Shown: piece after piece, positions 25,401 to 36,749 of the stretch | How positions within the stretch are numbered: the stretch's first letter is position 1 | How the letters are laid out: every line of letters begins with the position of its first letter | Notes under the pieces: generated by a model | What the model was told of the DNA's origin: nothing | Database searches by the model: none | The model's input: the letters and a program-made list of their open reading frames with translations, nothing else | Assembly (NCBI GenBank): GCA_003427395.1 | Contig: BFEA01000227.1 | Location: 28,961 to 92,960, forward strand | Reading direction: 5' to 3' | DNA length: 64,000 bases | Origin: Chara braunii | Taxonomy: Eukaryota > Streptophyta > Charophyceae > Charales > Characeae | Made by a program: the position numbers and the translations under genes

Positions 25401-26190
25401 ACTCCAGGAAGTACCCGACGTCCACATCGATGGCAGGCAGTGGCGAGGAAGGTCCCGATAAAGGCTCCGTATGTTTAGAAGCCGGACGCTTGCCACCCAG
25501 GCGGTCCTCTTCCCCCCCCCTTCCCTTCCGTTTCTCCCCCGCAATCTTCGGTGTCTTTGTCTTCCGTTTCTTCGAAGAGCCGACCAAGTCCTCTTGACGA
25601 TCTCCCCTCTTTTTTTGGGGAGTCCCCTGCGTTCCCTCCCCGCCCACGGCCTCGTCGTTCGTGCCATGGCACTTGGCAGGCTCCAAGTCGGGCCCACACT
25701 GGACTGGCTCTTTTCCTAGACCCTCTGCGACCTCTTGTCAAACCGGGGTCTCTTGCCGGACCCCTGGTATGGACAACACGGACTGGTGCATTGTGCTCAA
25801 CGGCGAAAACGGCAGAGGCGGTGTTGCCTCATCTTCGTTGTCGTCAAATTGCCCACCGCTCTCCTCCCGCTGCAGCTGTGTAGCCTCACCGGAACCTAGA
25901 TCCCCCCCTTCCCGCGCAGCCCCGCTGGACTCACAACCGCCGCACAGCTGCAAGGGCGTTGAGAACTCCTGGTCTGGACCGACGTCGCAAGGGACGTCGA
26001 GGCCGACGTCCTTCTCCTCCAACAGGTTGAAGAACTCTCGACCCAAAACAGACCCGCCCTGCCGCCGAAGGTCACTGTAGAATGGGGTGTTTGCAGCACC
26101 CGCTCCGAACCCCTTGAACAAATCCATGTCCAGAAGCGCCCCCTTGGCATCGGCGACGACCTTCCCCTTCGCACCGTAAACATTTTTCAT
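22421..26190 (-). pseudogene. N-terminal part of the long Ulp1-associated element protein, with in-frame stops
   Basis: From the ATG at 26,188-26,190 (preceded two codons earlier by a stop) the same frame continues through stops at about 25,738, 25,120 and 24,355, plus one near 24,233, down to 23,734. It then shifts by one base into the frame 23,737-22,421, and after a stop at 22,421 continues into the next piece. Across each stop the protein sense resumes at once, for example YYAVCGQHNAD after the stop at 25,120. This indicates recent point decay of a single gene of well over 1,000 codons. Landmarks are a basic KKR-rich region (about 25,500-25,620), VYFSDHDFEGYFLVSSQDN and a PRAVMG motif. 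From memory the protein resembles abundant Chara predictions; no function is known to me. Confidence 0.65.
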
Positions 26191-26613
26191 ATGGAATCAT
26201 CGACGACTGCCTTTCGCATCCTCCCACCGCAAGACAACCCCTAGAACCCTACGGCGCTTGTTGGCTTCGACGAAGATCACAGGACCACACGGCTATTTAA
26301 CTGGGTCTGTAGCATCCCCACAGAATCAGTTGACGAACCATTTCGACCTTGAGTGGTCCGACCACGATTTCGAGGTCGTAGACGAACGTTTTGTGGAATC
26401 TTTCCCTGATCCCATCCCGGAGGTCCCCGCAGGCTCCCCCTCGGCCCTCGACGAAGACATCGTGCCTGCGAACAACAACGCAAAAAAAGCAAACCACCAG
26501 AGATCGTCAAGTCGCTGCCAAACCACAACGGAGGCGGCAACGAAACGTCAAAAACACAGGTGGCAAACATCTCGCTTAACACGTCGGGCGCATCACGTCG
26601 TCTCAAAATCGTG

Positions 26614-26937
26614 AAGTTCAGATCCCAGCGAACTTCGAAATCGAAGACCTTGAAAAACCTCCGCCCTGCGCGAACAATCTTTATAAGGGGACTCACGCCA
26701 AGTGACCGGGCGACATCCACATCGGGAATTTCCGAAGCACGGATGCTGGTGGAATTTGAATTTGGGCGTTTTTCGCGGGAATCAGTGGGCCTGTGGCCTC
26801 CGCACGCGGACGCAGGTTAGCACGCGAAGTTCGGCTAGTGGAATTTGAATTTGGGCGTTTCTCACGGGAATCAGCGGGCATGTGGCCTCCGTACGAGGAC
26901 ACAGGTTAGCACGCGAAGTTCGTCGGGATCCGAACTA
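26614..26937. repeat. 89-bp direct repeat plus 22-nt palindromes
   Basis: Two copies of an 89-bp unit start at 26,749 and 26,838 (phrase GTGGAATTTGAATTTGGGCG, then GTTAGCACGCGAAGTTCG). Each unit ends in the palindrome or its first half. Full palindromes start at 26614 and 26916. This stretch lies upstream of the minus-strand gene start and could include its promoter, but I see no promoter motif to support that. Confidence 0.6.
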
Positions 26938-27035
26938 AAAGAAAGTCCGAGAGAGACATAGCCAGGCCATGCAGCCAGCGTTCCTGAACCGTGCTCGAGC
27001 AAGCACACTCCGCAACTGCATATAAGCAAAACGAG

Positions 27036-27110
27036 AAGTTCGCTGGGATCTGAACTTCCAAACACAGCAACGCACATTCCGTTACGGCAAGTGGGCCGGG
27101 ATCCGAACTT
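27036..27110. repeat. Two 22-nt palindromes
   Basis: Copies start at 27036 and 27089. The second has AAGTGGG in place of the first arm. Confidence 0.7.
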
Positions 27111-27169
27111 GAGGGCGATGCGACATGAATAGACGCCGTCAGAGACACAGATCCACTAGTTATTAAATC

Positions 27170-28060
27170 CGTCTTTGCAGATCGAGAAACTGTTCTCAAA
27201 AAAGATCCACATCCAACAAGGAGGCCCACCGAACTCGCCCCAGTTGCGATTCCGCTTCTCGAAAGACTGCCCTAGCAACAGATAACCCGTTGGAACAAGA
27301 GTGAAATTACGTTTGTGGAGTGCGAAACTCTGCTCAAAACAGATCCAGATCATACAAGAAGTCCAACCAAACTCGCCCCAGTTGCGATTGAGCATCTCGA
27401 AAGACTGCCCGAACAACTGATAACCTGCGGGAACTGGAGGGGAATTTCGTTTCTGGAGTGAGACAATCTATTGTNNNNNNNNNNNNNNNNNNNNNNNNNN
27501 NNNNNNNNNNNNNNNNNNNNNNNNNNNNNNNNNNNNNNNNNNNNNNNNNNNNNNNNNNNNNNNNNNNNNNNNNNNNNNNNNNNNNNNNNNNNNNNNNNNN
27601 NNNNNNNNNNNNNNNNNNNNNNNNNNNNNNNNNNNNNNNNNNNNNNNNNNNNNNNNNNNNNNNNNNNNNNNNNNNNNNNNNNNNNNNNNNNNNNNNNNNN
27701 NNNNNNNNNNNNNNNNNNNNNNNNNNNNNNNNNNNNNNNNNNNNNNNNNNNNNNNNNNNNNNNNNNNNNNNNNNNNNNNNNNNNNNNNNNNNNNNNNNNN
27801 NNNNNNNNNNNNNNNNNNNGAACAACTGATAACCTGCGGAAACAGGAGGGGAATTCTGTTTCTAGAGTGTGAAACTCTGCTGTAAACAGATCTAGATCCA
27901 ACAAGAAGGCCAACAAAACTCGCCGCAGTTGCGATTGATTATCTCGAAAGACTGCCCGAACAACTGATAACCTGTGGGAACAGGAGGGGAATTTTGTTTC
28001 TGGAGTGCGAAACTCTGTTGTAAACAGATCCAGATCCAACAAGAAGGTCCATCAACCGGG
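27170..28060. repeat. Satellite array, 138-bp period, spanning the assembly gap
   Basis: The phrase AGATCCAGATCCAACAAGAAGG (or close) begins near 27,204, 27,342, 27,889 and 28,027. The spacing is 138 bp, and 547 bp (four units) across the gap. The rest of the unit includes CTCGAAAGACTGCCCGAACA and ACTGATAACC. Because 138 is 46 codons, the minus strand stays open through the visible units, giving a 46-residue repeated peptide (LDLDLFTxEF then FPSCxxRLSVV). Whether that peptide is made is unknown. Confidence 0.8.
27475..27819. other. Assembly gap (345 N)
   Basis: An unbroken run of N inside the 138-bp satellite. Its size fits a four-unit spacing between the flanking repeats, so the estimated length may be close to true. 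Confidence 0.95.
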
Positions 28061-29285
28061 ACCTTGTGCTCACTCATACCCCAGGTCTGTCCAGGCAGCG
28101 CCAAACTGTGTGTCAGACGGACCCGAACCCCGCAACAAGGTCCCCTAAGAGTGCTTTTGGCAGTTCGGAACGGCAACGAACGACTGTTTGCCACATCTTG
28201 AAGGCGGTCGGGCGACAACCACACCGGGACAAAAGCCATCCCGCACACAGGTTTCGAAGTAAGCAACGAAAAGTGTTTTTGGATTTCGGTTGGCGGGGGT
28301 TTAAGAATGCGAGCATGTCGAGACAAAAAGGGCAGCAAGACCTATTCGAAGCCCGCGCTGGACAGGGTGTTGGCCTCCGCCAAACATTCGAAGCTCGGAT
28401 CCCAGCCGGACAGGCTTGTGGCCTCCAATCGCGGAGATGTTTCGTGATCTCGAATCGGCCATGCAAACACGCGAAGTTCGCTGGGATCCGAACTAGAAGA
28501 GGGTCCAAGAGTGAGAGAGTCGGAGAGAGAGTGACATGATCGGAATGTATGCGGGATTTGAAATTAACGGGGAATAAGGCAGACCACACTCGCAGCAGAG
28601 GCTACCCGATAACTCACAGTGCGACGGTACCCGAATTTTTGCTGCTTTACGGTTAGGCAACAGCTAGAAGCGCGTCCGCCCATGCAGCCATTGTTCAAAA
28701 GTCGTGCTCGTGCAAGCACAATCCGCAGCTTCAGGACGCAAGACAAGAGACAAACCAGCGCACAGCCTGAAACGTGAAGTTCGCTAGGATCCGAACTCAA
28801 GGACGGTGCGACATGGAAAGAGACGGCGAAACGAGACGTCTGCACTCGGGGGGGGACGCGAAGTTCGCTGGGATCCGAACTTAAGGAGGATTCGAGAAAG
28901 AGAGGTAGAGAGAAATACTGGAAATGCTCTTGTGTGGTTATCACAACCCAAGATGCAACAGGGATCCATACGCACGTGTGACTTTAGAATGAAGTGGGCG
29001 CCCTACCCAGGGGTGCAAGGAAGAATACAGTCGGATCGATGGGCATGTGGAAATCCGTAGTTCACCGGGATCCAAACTTAAAGAGGGTGCTGGAGGGAGA
29101 CGCGAGGTACGTGACATGGGTTTTGCACTTCGGTGTTCGTCGAAATCGATTGCGCATTAAGAAAATCAGAATGTCGTTGGACGATGGACGGAATCATCTT
29201 CCAGCGGATTCCTCAGGATTTGCGCCACAAGCGTGCGATATAGCGTCTACTTGCAACTGCTGCCTCTCACACCTCTCTCCACTAC
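28061..29285. other. Non-coding stretch with 22-nt palindromes
   Basis: Palindromes start at 28474, 28777, 28861 and 29058, with a half copy near 28,391. They are typically followed by AAGAGGGTCC or AAGGAGGATTCGAGAAAGAG, that is, purine-rich GAGAGA tails. No gene recognised. Confidence 0.55.
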
Positions 29286-30434
29286 TTAAGGTCTGACTGC
29301 CCGTCCAGATCTAGTGACATTCTGGGTTCCCTTTGCACGAAGTCGTGAACCGAAGCCGTACATAGCATTCGTTGATGATCCGTAAACGTGGATCTGCGGA
29401 TCTTTGATTGATGCACTTTCTGAAAAGGCGAACATGTATTTCATCCTAACGAACACTCCCGGTCGTGCTAATGAGTTCCCTATACAGTTCCGTACGTTAG
29501 ACACTTTCTCTTTCACCTCATGCCACAATTAAAAGTTTTGGACCTGCCCTGCTATCAGCAGATCTGGCCACCCATCTACACATTCAGGCCCGCGCACTTC
29601 CACGAATTTGGACCCCTCAATTGCAACCTCGTTTCGTGATACAAGCACAACTCAATCGACGAGTTTCCTGCTTCTGTTCGACGTAGCGACACATAGCACT
29701 CTGGCGAAATCAGATCTGGATACAGTCAACCGCACACAACAATATGACACAGCTTGTGGAGAGATTCATGGGCAATGAAGCGGGTACTGCTCCAAGAACA
29801 AGCAGTGACGAGCGCAGTCCAACAACTCTTGTTTCCGCGAGCTTCCCCACGTGCGAGGCGACGACCTCACGTAGTGGCACTCTAGGCGACTGAAATGGCG
29901 GCGGATGCAGCTCAGTGTTCTGCGCATGCGGTTGAGGAACTTGTGTCCGAGGACAGCTTCAGGCTGTGTGATGAGGTCCCCAAACTCTAACATGTTGGCA
30001 AACTTGTACTGGCTTGCCCAAGGGCAGCGACTCTCCATCAAGGCCCAATGGACATCGTGCCAACCGTCGAGATGTCGGTCCATGCACGGGACGACGGTCA
30101 TCCACGGGTCCTCTTCGAAGTCCTCTCTGGTCGCTCCGTGGATCGAAGTCACGCCGTTGAAATGCCGCACGGATTTGGCACACGGAGGAAACGGTTCTGC
30201 TAAGCGCGTGTGCGTCCTAGGACTCATGGTCCTTGGTGTCGAGAACATCGACTCCATGATCCGTGGTGTGGAGAAGATCGCTTCCATTACGCACCCTACA
30301 CACCATGCACACATATCAAACGATACACACAGGCACGTAGACACTCGTGAACAGAGTTGGGAGATGGCAACTCTCGTGGCCACGCCTACACCTACTTGGC
30401 AGGTCACAAACTGGATATTCAAGAGGTTACACAA
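29286..30434 (-). pseudogene. 'DPWM' family element gene, minus-strand member, frameshifted
   Basis: Read leftwards from 30,434, the first frame (to 29,766) holds FEEDPWMTVVP, LDGW, CPWASQYKFANMLEFG, then SSPRTW and FLEQYPL. In another frame it continues with SYCCVRL and RVLCVA (about 29,740-29,650). The last frame (29,528-29,286) gives WHEV, IGNSL, FVRMKYM and AMYGFGSR. The order equals that of the plus-strand copies at 42.5 and 49.9 kb, so it is full length but broken by at least two frame changes. It lies in the inner element, upstream of and divergent from block B. The function is unknown. The conserved Cys and Trp residues suggest a folded domain, perhaps metal-binding, but that is inference. 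Confidence 0.65.
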
Positions 30435-30579
30435 GCTTTCAAGTACCGCACATGCACGCCCAATGTGTCACTGCAACCGCCTTCAATCCCCGTAATCAAA
30501 CGACAGTGTCCGCAATCTTAACTTCCACCGACGGTTTATGCTAGTCGGTGCCAAACAAACAGTTCAACGTGAAAGCATG

Positions 30580-32242
30580 AAATTCGGATCCGGGCGAACT
30601 TCTATGGTTTTGGCAATCCACGGGGCACCAGAGAGACCACAGGCAGAGCCCACTCCACGTGAAAACGCGAAGTTCGCCCGAGTCCGAACTTGACGATTGT
30701 GCGAGGAAACCTGCATGCGTGAAAAGCACCAGGCGCTAGAGTCCACTTGATCATCCGCCTTTATCATGCTGTCCTGTTACGCGATCTGCGACCTCTGCTC
30801 TTAGACGCAACTTACGATTGAAGTTCCCGCCTATAGTGATACATATTTGCGGCTCGCCTGCTGGCCCGTGGTTGTGAAGAGTAACCAAGTCCACTCGAGT
30901 CCGGACTTCACGAAATTCCAAAATGGAATCACCTGACGAGGTTGCTCGACTATTTCCTGAAGTTCGGATCCCGGCGGACTTCAGCGCGGTCGGACAACAA
31001 AGCGGACTTGGTGTCTGGGGTTGCACGCTTGCTCGAACAACGGCACAACACAAGTCCGCCCGCATCCGAACTCCCCGTGTTGTCCCGACTGGGCATCGAA
31101 GCGCGGACGCTGGCCAAGTCTACCGCCGAACTTGACATATCGAGAAATCGGTCACCTGAAGAAGTTCGGATTCCGGCGAACTTCTTGTATCCAACCGACC
31201 GAAATCGGGCCCTTGATGCGCCTGCGGTTTTCGACAGGTTTGCATGGTTGAGCAACCCCGTCAGGTGAATCCATTTCAAAGCACCGTGAAGTCCGAACTC
31301 GAGCGGACTTCGCTACTGTTCACAACCACCGGCGGGAACCCGAAGTTCGCTGGGATCCGAGGTTGGCAAGATTGCGTGGACGAGACACGACTGTCCATAA
31401 AACTCGCCGTCCCAAACTTTCTTGAAGTTCGGATCCCGGCGGACTACACATTTTTATAAATCATCAGTTGTGGTTGTGGTCTGGGGTCGCACCGCGTGTT
31501 AGAACAACGGGACAAGTCCACACGCATCGGGACTTGACGTGTTGTCCCGACTGGGCATCCAAGCACGGTCGCTGGCCATGTCTATCTCCGAACTTGGCCT
31601 ATCGAAAAATCGGTCAGCAGAAGAAGTTCGGAATCCAGCGAACTTCGTGTATCCAACCGACCGACATCGGTCCCTTTATGCGCCTCCGGATTTCGACATG
31701 CTTGCGTGTTTGAGCAACCCCTTCAGGTGATTCCATTTTGGAGTACCGTGAAGTCCGGACTCGAGCGGACTTCGCTACTGTTCACAACCACCGTCTGGCA
31801 CGCGAGCCGCAAACATGTCTCACTATAGGCGGGAACCCGAAGTTCGCCGGGATCCGAACTTGGCAAGATTGCGTGGAAGAGACACAGCAGTATATAAAAC
31901 TCGCCATCCCAAACTTTGTTGAAGTTCGGATCCCAGCGGACTTCACATTTTCTCAAATCATCAGTTGTGGTTGTGGTCAGGGGGTGCACCGCGTGTTGGA
32001 ACAACGGCACAAGTCCGCCCAAATCCGGATGCACGGTCGCTGGCCATTTCTACCTCCGAATTTGGCATACCGGAAAATCGGTCAGCAGAATAAGTTCGGA
32101 TTCCGGCGAACTTCCTATATCCAACCGACCGACATCGGTCCCTTGATGCGCCTGCGGATTTCGACACGTTTGCATGGCTGAGCTAACCTACGGGGTCCTG
32201 CAGGGACAAACGAAAATGTGAACTTCACCGGAATCCGAACTT
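30580..32242. repeat. Higher-order palindrome array, block B (three 400-460-bp units)
   Basis: Units start at 30887, 31289 and 31751, each with AAGTCC and an ACTCGAG core. Each unit holds palindromes in the same order: 30960/31343 and 31425/31840 and 31922 types, then 31052/31514/32011, then 31162/31624/32092. Each ends with a phrase containing GCGCCTGCGGATTTCGACA. Additional copies start at 30580, 30670 and 32221. Linker sequence and palindrome order are conserved, so the unit amplified as a whole. Confidence 0.8.
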
Positions 32243-32274
32243 CTTCTACTGAGCAATGTTCGTGGTTCAATGAT

Positions 32275-32420
32275 CATTAAGTTTCGATGACCGACGAGGA
32301 TCAACGTCAAGAGGCATTCGATGTCCGCCAAGGTTCGACATCCAACGAGGTTCGATGCACGCTGAGGTTTGATGTGGAGCATGGTTCGATGGCCAACAGG
32401 GTTCAATGTGCAACATGGTA
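32275..32420. repeat. GGTTCGATG direct repeats, block B
   Basis: Counterpart of 11,410-11,605. GGTTCGATG or GGTTCGACA recurs with CCAAC linkers. Confidence 0.55.
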
Positions 32421-32899
32421 GAGACGGAGTGCTTTGTGTCCTTTCACGTGAGGTTCCGGCCCTGAGCAGAACGGATGGGGATCAATCTTTTCCCGAGCGA
32501 GTAATCCTTTCATTGGTTTTGAACGTGATCGTGAGAGTGAAGAAGTGAATGAAACGACTGACAGACCACACTGTCGTTGACGCTGCTTTGAATATCCAAA
32601 CATTTCGCGAACGCAAAACTAAATCAAATTGCTTGATAGACATCAATCAAACAATCGATTGGTCAGGCAATCTGTCAGGATCAACTGACTGATCGACTGC
32701 TCGGTTGGTGGTCGGTCGCCTGCTTGGTCGGTTGATCTATCGCGCAAAGGGTGCGGCTGCGAACAGCAAACAATGCAAATGACCGCAACACACAAGCGGT
32801 TATATTAATCACCGATCGCGAGCAATCTGTTCGTGTTCCTCGATTGGTAGGTTGGACGCGTTTGCTGTCTCGACATGGTCACCTCGTGCTTTGAATAAT

Positions 32900-33035
32900 C
32901 ATCCATTGGGCAGATTGGGGCCGATAACATCACGACAGCACACAGCATCAATCACCCGGTTACCGGGTGATTGATGCAGTGTGCTGTCCTAATGTTATCG
33001 CCCCCGATCTGTCCAATGGATGATTAATCATTGTC
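32900..33035. repeat. Long inverted repeat (hairpin), arms about 60-65 bp
   Basis: The arms meet at about 32,961, where CACCCGGT is followed by ACCGGGTG. The outer parts match as well (CATTGGGCAGATTGGGG on the left, CCCCGATCTGTCCAATGG on the right). A diverged second copy follows at about 33,060-33,240 with the same GGGCAGATCGGGGG and CCCCCAATCTG words. Confidence 0.75.
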
Positions 33036-33439
33036 AGGAGATGAATTGACCAATCACGAATCATTGATTATTCATTCATTGGGCAGATCGGGGGCGAAAA
33101 CATTTCAACAGCACACAACATCAATTACCTGATCTGTCCAATCATTGATTAATCATTGTCACGCGATGAATCCACCCGATTGATGCAGTGTGTTGTCCTA
33201 ATGTTATCGCCCCCAATCTGACCAATGAATGATTAATCAATGTTTCGTGATTGGTCGATTCATCGCGTGCGCATTCTACACATTGTCGCTACGTCCTCGA
33301 TCGGAGCTTTCGTGATTGTTCGGTTTAATGCAGCAGGATCTCATACACGCACACGCATGCACACACACACACACACATTGTCACCGCGTGTGTTCTGATG
33401 TTACCATCGAGACGAGCGAGAAACAAACGCCGTCATAAC

Positions 33440-33597
33440 ATTGGGACAGGACACACGATCAATCGACCTATCACGAGTAATCTGTTCGTGTATCACGATT
33501 GGTCGATTGGATCGGACGCGTCCAGTCTACCGATCTCGAAACTCGAACAGATTACTCGTGATCGGTCGATTGATCGTGTGCGTTGTGCCAACGTTAT
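33440..33597. repeat. Inverted repeat, arms about 50 bp
   Basis: Left arm: ACACACGATCAATCGACC, then CACGAGTAATCTGTTCG. Right arm: CGAACAGATTACTCGTG, then GGTCGATTGATCGTGTG. The loop is about 55 bases. A shorter pair lies at the corresponding place in block A (about 12,300-12,400). Confidence 0.7.
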
Positions 33598-33959
33598 ATC
33601 GCGTGCGTTGATTAATCATCCATCCCACAGCACAGAGTATAAATCGAGTGTGGTCAGTGCTCATGATCTGGTCTCGTCTCGTGATTGGTCGATTCATCAC
33701 CTTTGCAGTGTGGACATTGTCACCTCTTGTTCGATCCGAGCTTTTGTGACTGATCCGTTGAATACATATTAGCAGGAGCACACACCATCCGGCGGACAAC
33801 AATCCGTGCCACGTTATAACCTACGCAATCGTTGGATAGTTTGCCCGCACATCACTCATCCCCGAATACACCAGGAACAAACTCGAAATGCAAACCATGT
33901 CATTCGTCCCTGGCCGCACACCTTCGGGCGCGTCTCCGCGCGTCCAATCTGAGCAATCA

Positions 33960-34095
33960 TACACATGCACGCACACATGCAAAAACACACACACGCACGT
34001 GCATACACACACGTGCCCCTGTGGTACAGCATACTCGAAAGACAAGCACAAACACGCACACGCACACAGACACACACACACACCCGCGCCCACCC
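33960..34095. repeat. CA/CACG-rich tract, block B
   Basis: Interrupted CA microsatellite, collinear with the tract at 13.0 kb in block A. Confidence 0.7.
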
Positions 34096-35517
34096 ACCCA
34101 ATATAAACACACTCCTTTCGGATGCGTCCTCACTCACCGTGTGGAGCTGTCGAGTTGTGATGCGTGCGAACCCCGACGTCAACCGGGACTGAACTGTGTT
34201 GAACTTTTTCTATGTGCTTTGCGATAGCGAGGGTGATGCGTGGAGTGGCGGGCACGCCTTTCGACGGAGCCCGGAAGCGTCGACGGAAGGTCGACTCGCG
34301 ACGTCGAAGATGACGTGGACAGCGACGCGGAAGGAAGAGGAAGACGCGAGCAGGTGGAGGACATGCGGGGTGCGTCGATGCTACGGATGCGCGCATGGTG
34401 GCGGACGTGCGACCCTTCGCTGTGCCGGCTATGGCCCTCCGGCGGTGCAGGGCGCTGGTGTTGACGACAGTGGCAGTGTGAGGCGTCCGTCCGGCAACAT
34501 CTCCCCCGCGAAATTGCAGAATGCGGAGTGGTAGGCCCGGGCGTCTCTCGTATTTGTAGGCGCGCGGGTTTCGGGTCCCCTCTGGGTCGCCGCAAGACGG
34601 TTGGATTCGCGCATCGTGCGGTGGCTACACGTCAAAATTCCCGCGAGGGGAACACGGTGCGCACGAAATGACAAAACGGTCCCTGTGGCCTAGCCCTGTC
34701 GGGATGTCATGAAAAAAAAGGGCCCCTTGCTCCGGGCCCCTTGCGTTCGTGTCGTTGGGTTCGCAGGCACCACCAGAGGACGTTTCAGGCCGCGCGGGGG
34801 GGGGGCGGTATGTGTTTTCCAGGCTGGGGCGGGGTTGGGGGAAGGGGGGGGGGGGGGGTTGGGGCAGTGGTCAGTGCGAAGCCGGCGTCGGGCCGTCCGA
34901 TTTGCAGATCGGACGACCATCGTGCGTCTGCTTACATCTCGTGTGTGCCAATTTGTGCACACGCGGCCAGCGTGCGTCTTCGAGCGTGACGTGGGGTGCG
35001 ACGCCAGTTCAACAACTGCCTGGGGTCTGGCGCAGCCCATTTGCAGCTCCAGCCCGACGAGCGCATGCACGCGCGACGTCACCTCTGCGACCTTCTCCAT
35101 CGCCTTCGCTGATCCGCTGTCGCGCCACGTATCTCTGCGAGCGTGCGTGTGCGTTTCCTCTCGTCATCGCGTCAGTCGCCTCGTTCCCGTTCATCCAACC
35201 GCTCATGCATTCCGGTTGTGGGAACGCTCATCGCCTTTTCCGTTCCTCGTCAACACATGTGTCCGTCGTCGTCTTCGCTTTGTCCTCGTCACACATCTGA
35301 GCCAACCCTCCAAGGTACAGTGCTGTCCTGGCTGCCAACGTGTCAGCCGTCGACTACAAATGTTGGGGTGTCGGGGTGCATGTTTGTCCGCACATGAAAG
35401 TCTCTGCATCGCGACACGTGTCGCGGGTAGAGGGCGCTGTTGTCGTCGTGTCGGATCTCGTGCGTCCATTCTGGATCGCTAATTCCTTTTTTATTATTCC
35501 GTTCCTTGCCGTGTGTT

Positions 35518-35880
35518 CATTCTAGCTCGTTCATTCCTTTTCTCTCTGGTTCATTCGTTTTATGACTTCATTGCTTATTCCTTTTTTTTACGAACTGAGC
35601 GTTCTGTTCCACTCCCACCTAGATGAGTCTTACAGTGCTCATTCTAGCTCGTTCATTCCTTTTCTCTCGAGTTCATTCCTTTTATGACTTCATTGCTTAT
35701 TCCTTTTTTTTACGAACTGAGCGTTCTGTTCCACTCCCACCTAGATGAGTCTTACAGTGCTCATTCTAGCTCGTTCATTCCTTTTCTCTCGAGTTCATTC
35801 CTTTTATGACGTCGTTGCTTGTTCCTCTTGCTAACGAACTGAACAGTGTGATGCACTCCCACACACATGTGTCTAACAGG
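35518..35880. repeat. Tandem repeat, about 121-bp period, three units
   Basis: The phrase CATTCTAGCTCGTTCATTCC starts at about 35,518, 35,639 and 35,761. The first two units are nearly identical through CCACTCCCACCTAGATGAGT, so the expansion is recent. A single diverged unit sits at about 14,770-14,910 in block A. Confidence 0.85.
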
Positions 35881-35962
35881 ATTTCGTTTTTTTTTTAAGT
35901 TACACGAAAACATCACTCGGAGTCTCCTTCACACGTGTCTTTTGTCATCACTGGAAATGAAA

Positions 35963-36030
35963 GGCTAGGTAAGACAAAGGTCATGTGTTGGACTGCAAAT
36001 CCTCGAATGCTGGTTCGATTCCGTCGCGGG
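35963..36030 (+). pseudogene. tRNA-Cys(GCA)-like pseudogene
   Basis: GGCTAGG (5' acceptor-like), a D-arm-like AAGACAAAGG, the anticodon-loop sequence GGACTGCAAATCC with anticodon GCA, and the T-loop GGTTCGATTCC occur in the right order and spacing for a tRNA-Cys. From memory it is closest to organelle or bacterial-type tRNA-Cys genes. The 3' acceptor strand that should pair with GGCTAGG is absent and replaced by a G run, so it is probably a degenerate nuclear copy. Block A keeps only the first 17 bases (14,983). Confidence 0.45.
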
Positions 36031-36749
36031 GGGGCAACCGCACGAGCAGCACACACCATCGTCGCGGCGGGTGTGGTGGGCCAGAAGCGGGTGCCACATG
36101 GGATGCGCGAGATGGCAGTCGGTGTTAAGCATCGCTCGGTGTCACGCGTGCGACGGTTGTTGATCACCCACGTGGCATGCAGTGGCTGACTCGTGCGCTG
36201 GAGAGGGGTGGTGATCAACAACGGGAAAACTCATCGCTCCGTGATCAGGTTCTCGCCACTGAACATGTGGCTTTGTTGCCGTAGAGACCACGTGTCAACC
36301 CATGCAGACATGTTGTCGTCTCGATCCCGCATGCTCCTGGCGCTGGTCGTGATCGATGCGCTGGAGCATTCCTTGCGACCAGCGACAGGCGTGTGCGCGC
36401 GACTTCCACATTGACAACGCACACGCTGGGCGCGCGAGATAGAGAACGACATCGCCGATCGCAACAATGATGATGTGGTTTCTTCGGCGTGATCGCCGCT
36501 TGTTTCGTGGCAAAAACCTCAACACGAAATGATGGCCTCGTTAAATAACGAACAACTCGCCCTCCTCCGCGGTACTGGTCTCAACTAATGCAAAGTGTCA
36601 TGGTGTTGCCGTCGCGTGGCCATGGGAAAGACCACGCGCACATGACAGCACATGGTACTGATCTCTAGTGTTGTAAAATGTCATGGTGCGGCCGTCACGT
36701 GGCCATGGGAAAGAGCACGCGCACATGACAACACAACACTCGATTGTTT

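Noticed and set aside
27334-28042. Long ORFs across the N gap
   Set aside because: Most of their length is N. Only the visible 46-residue repeat can be discussed.
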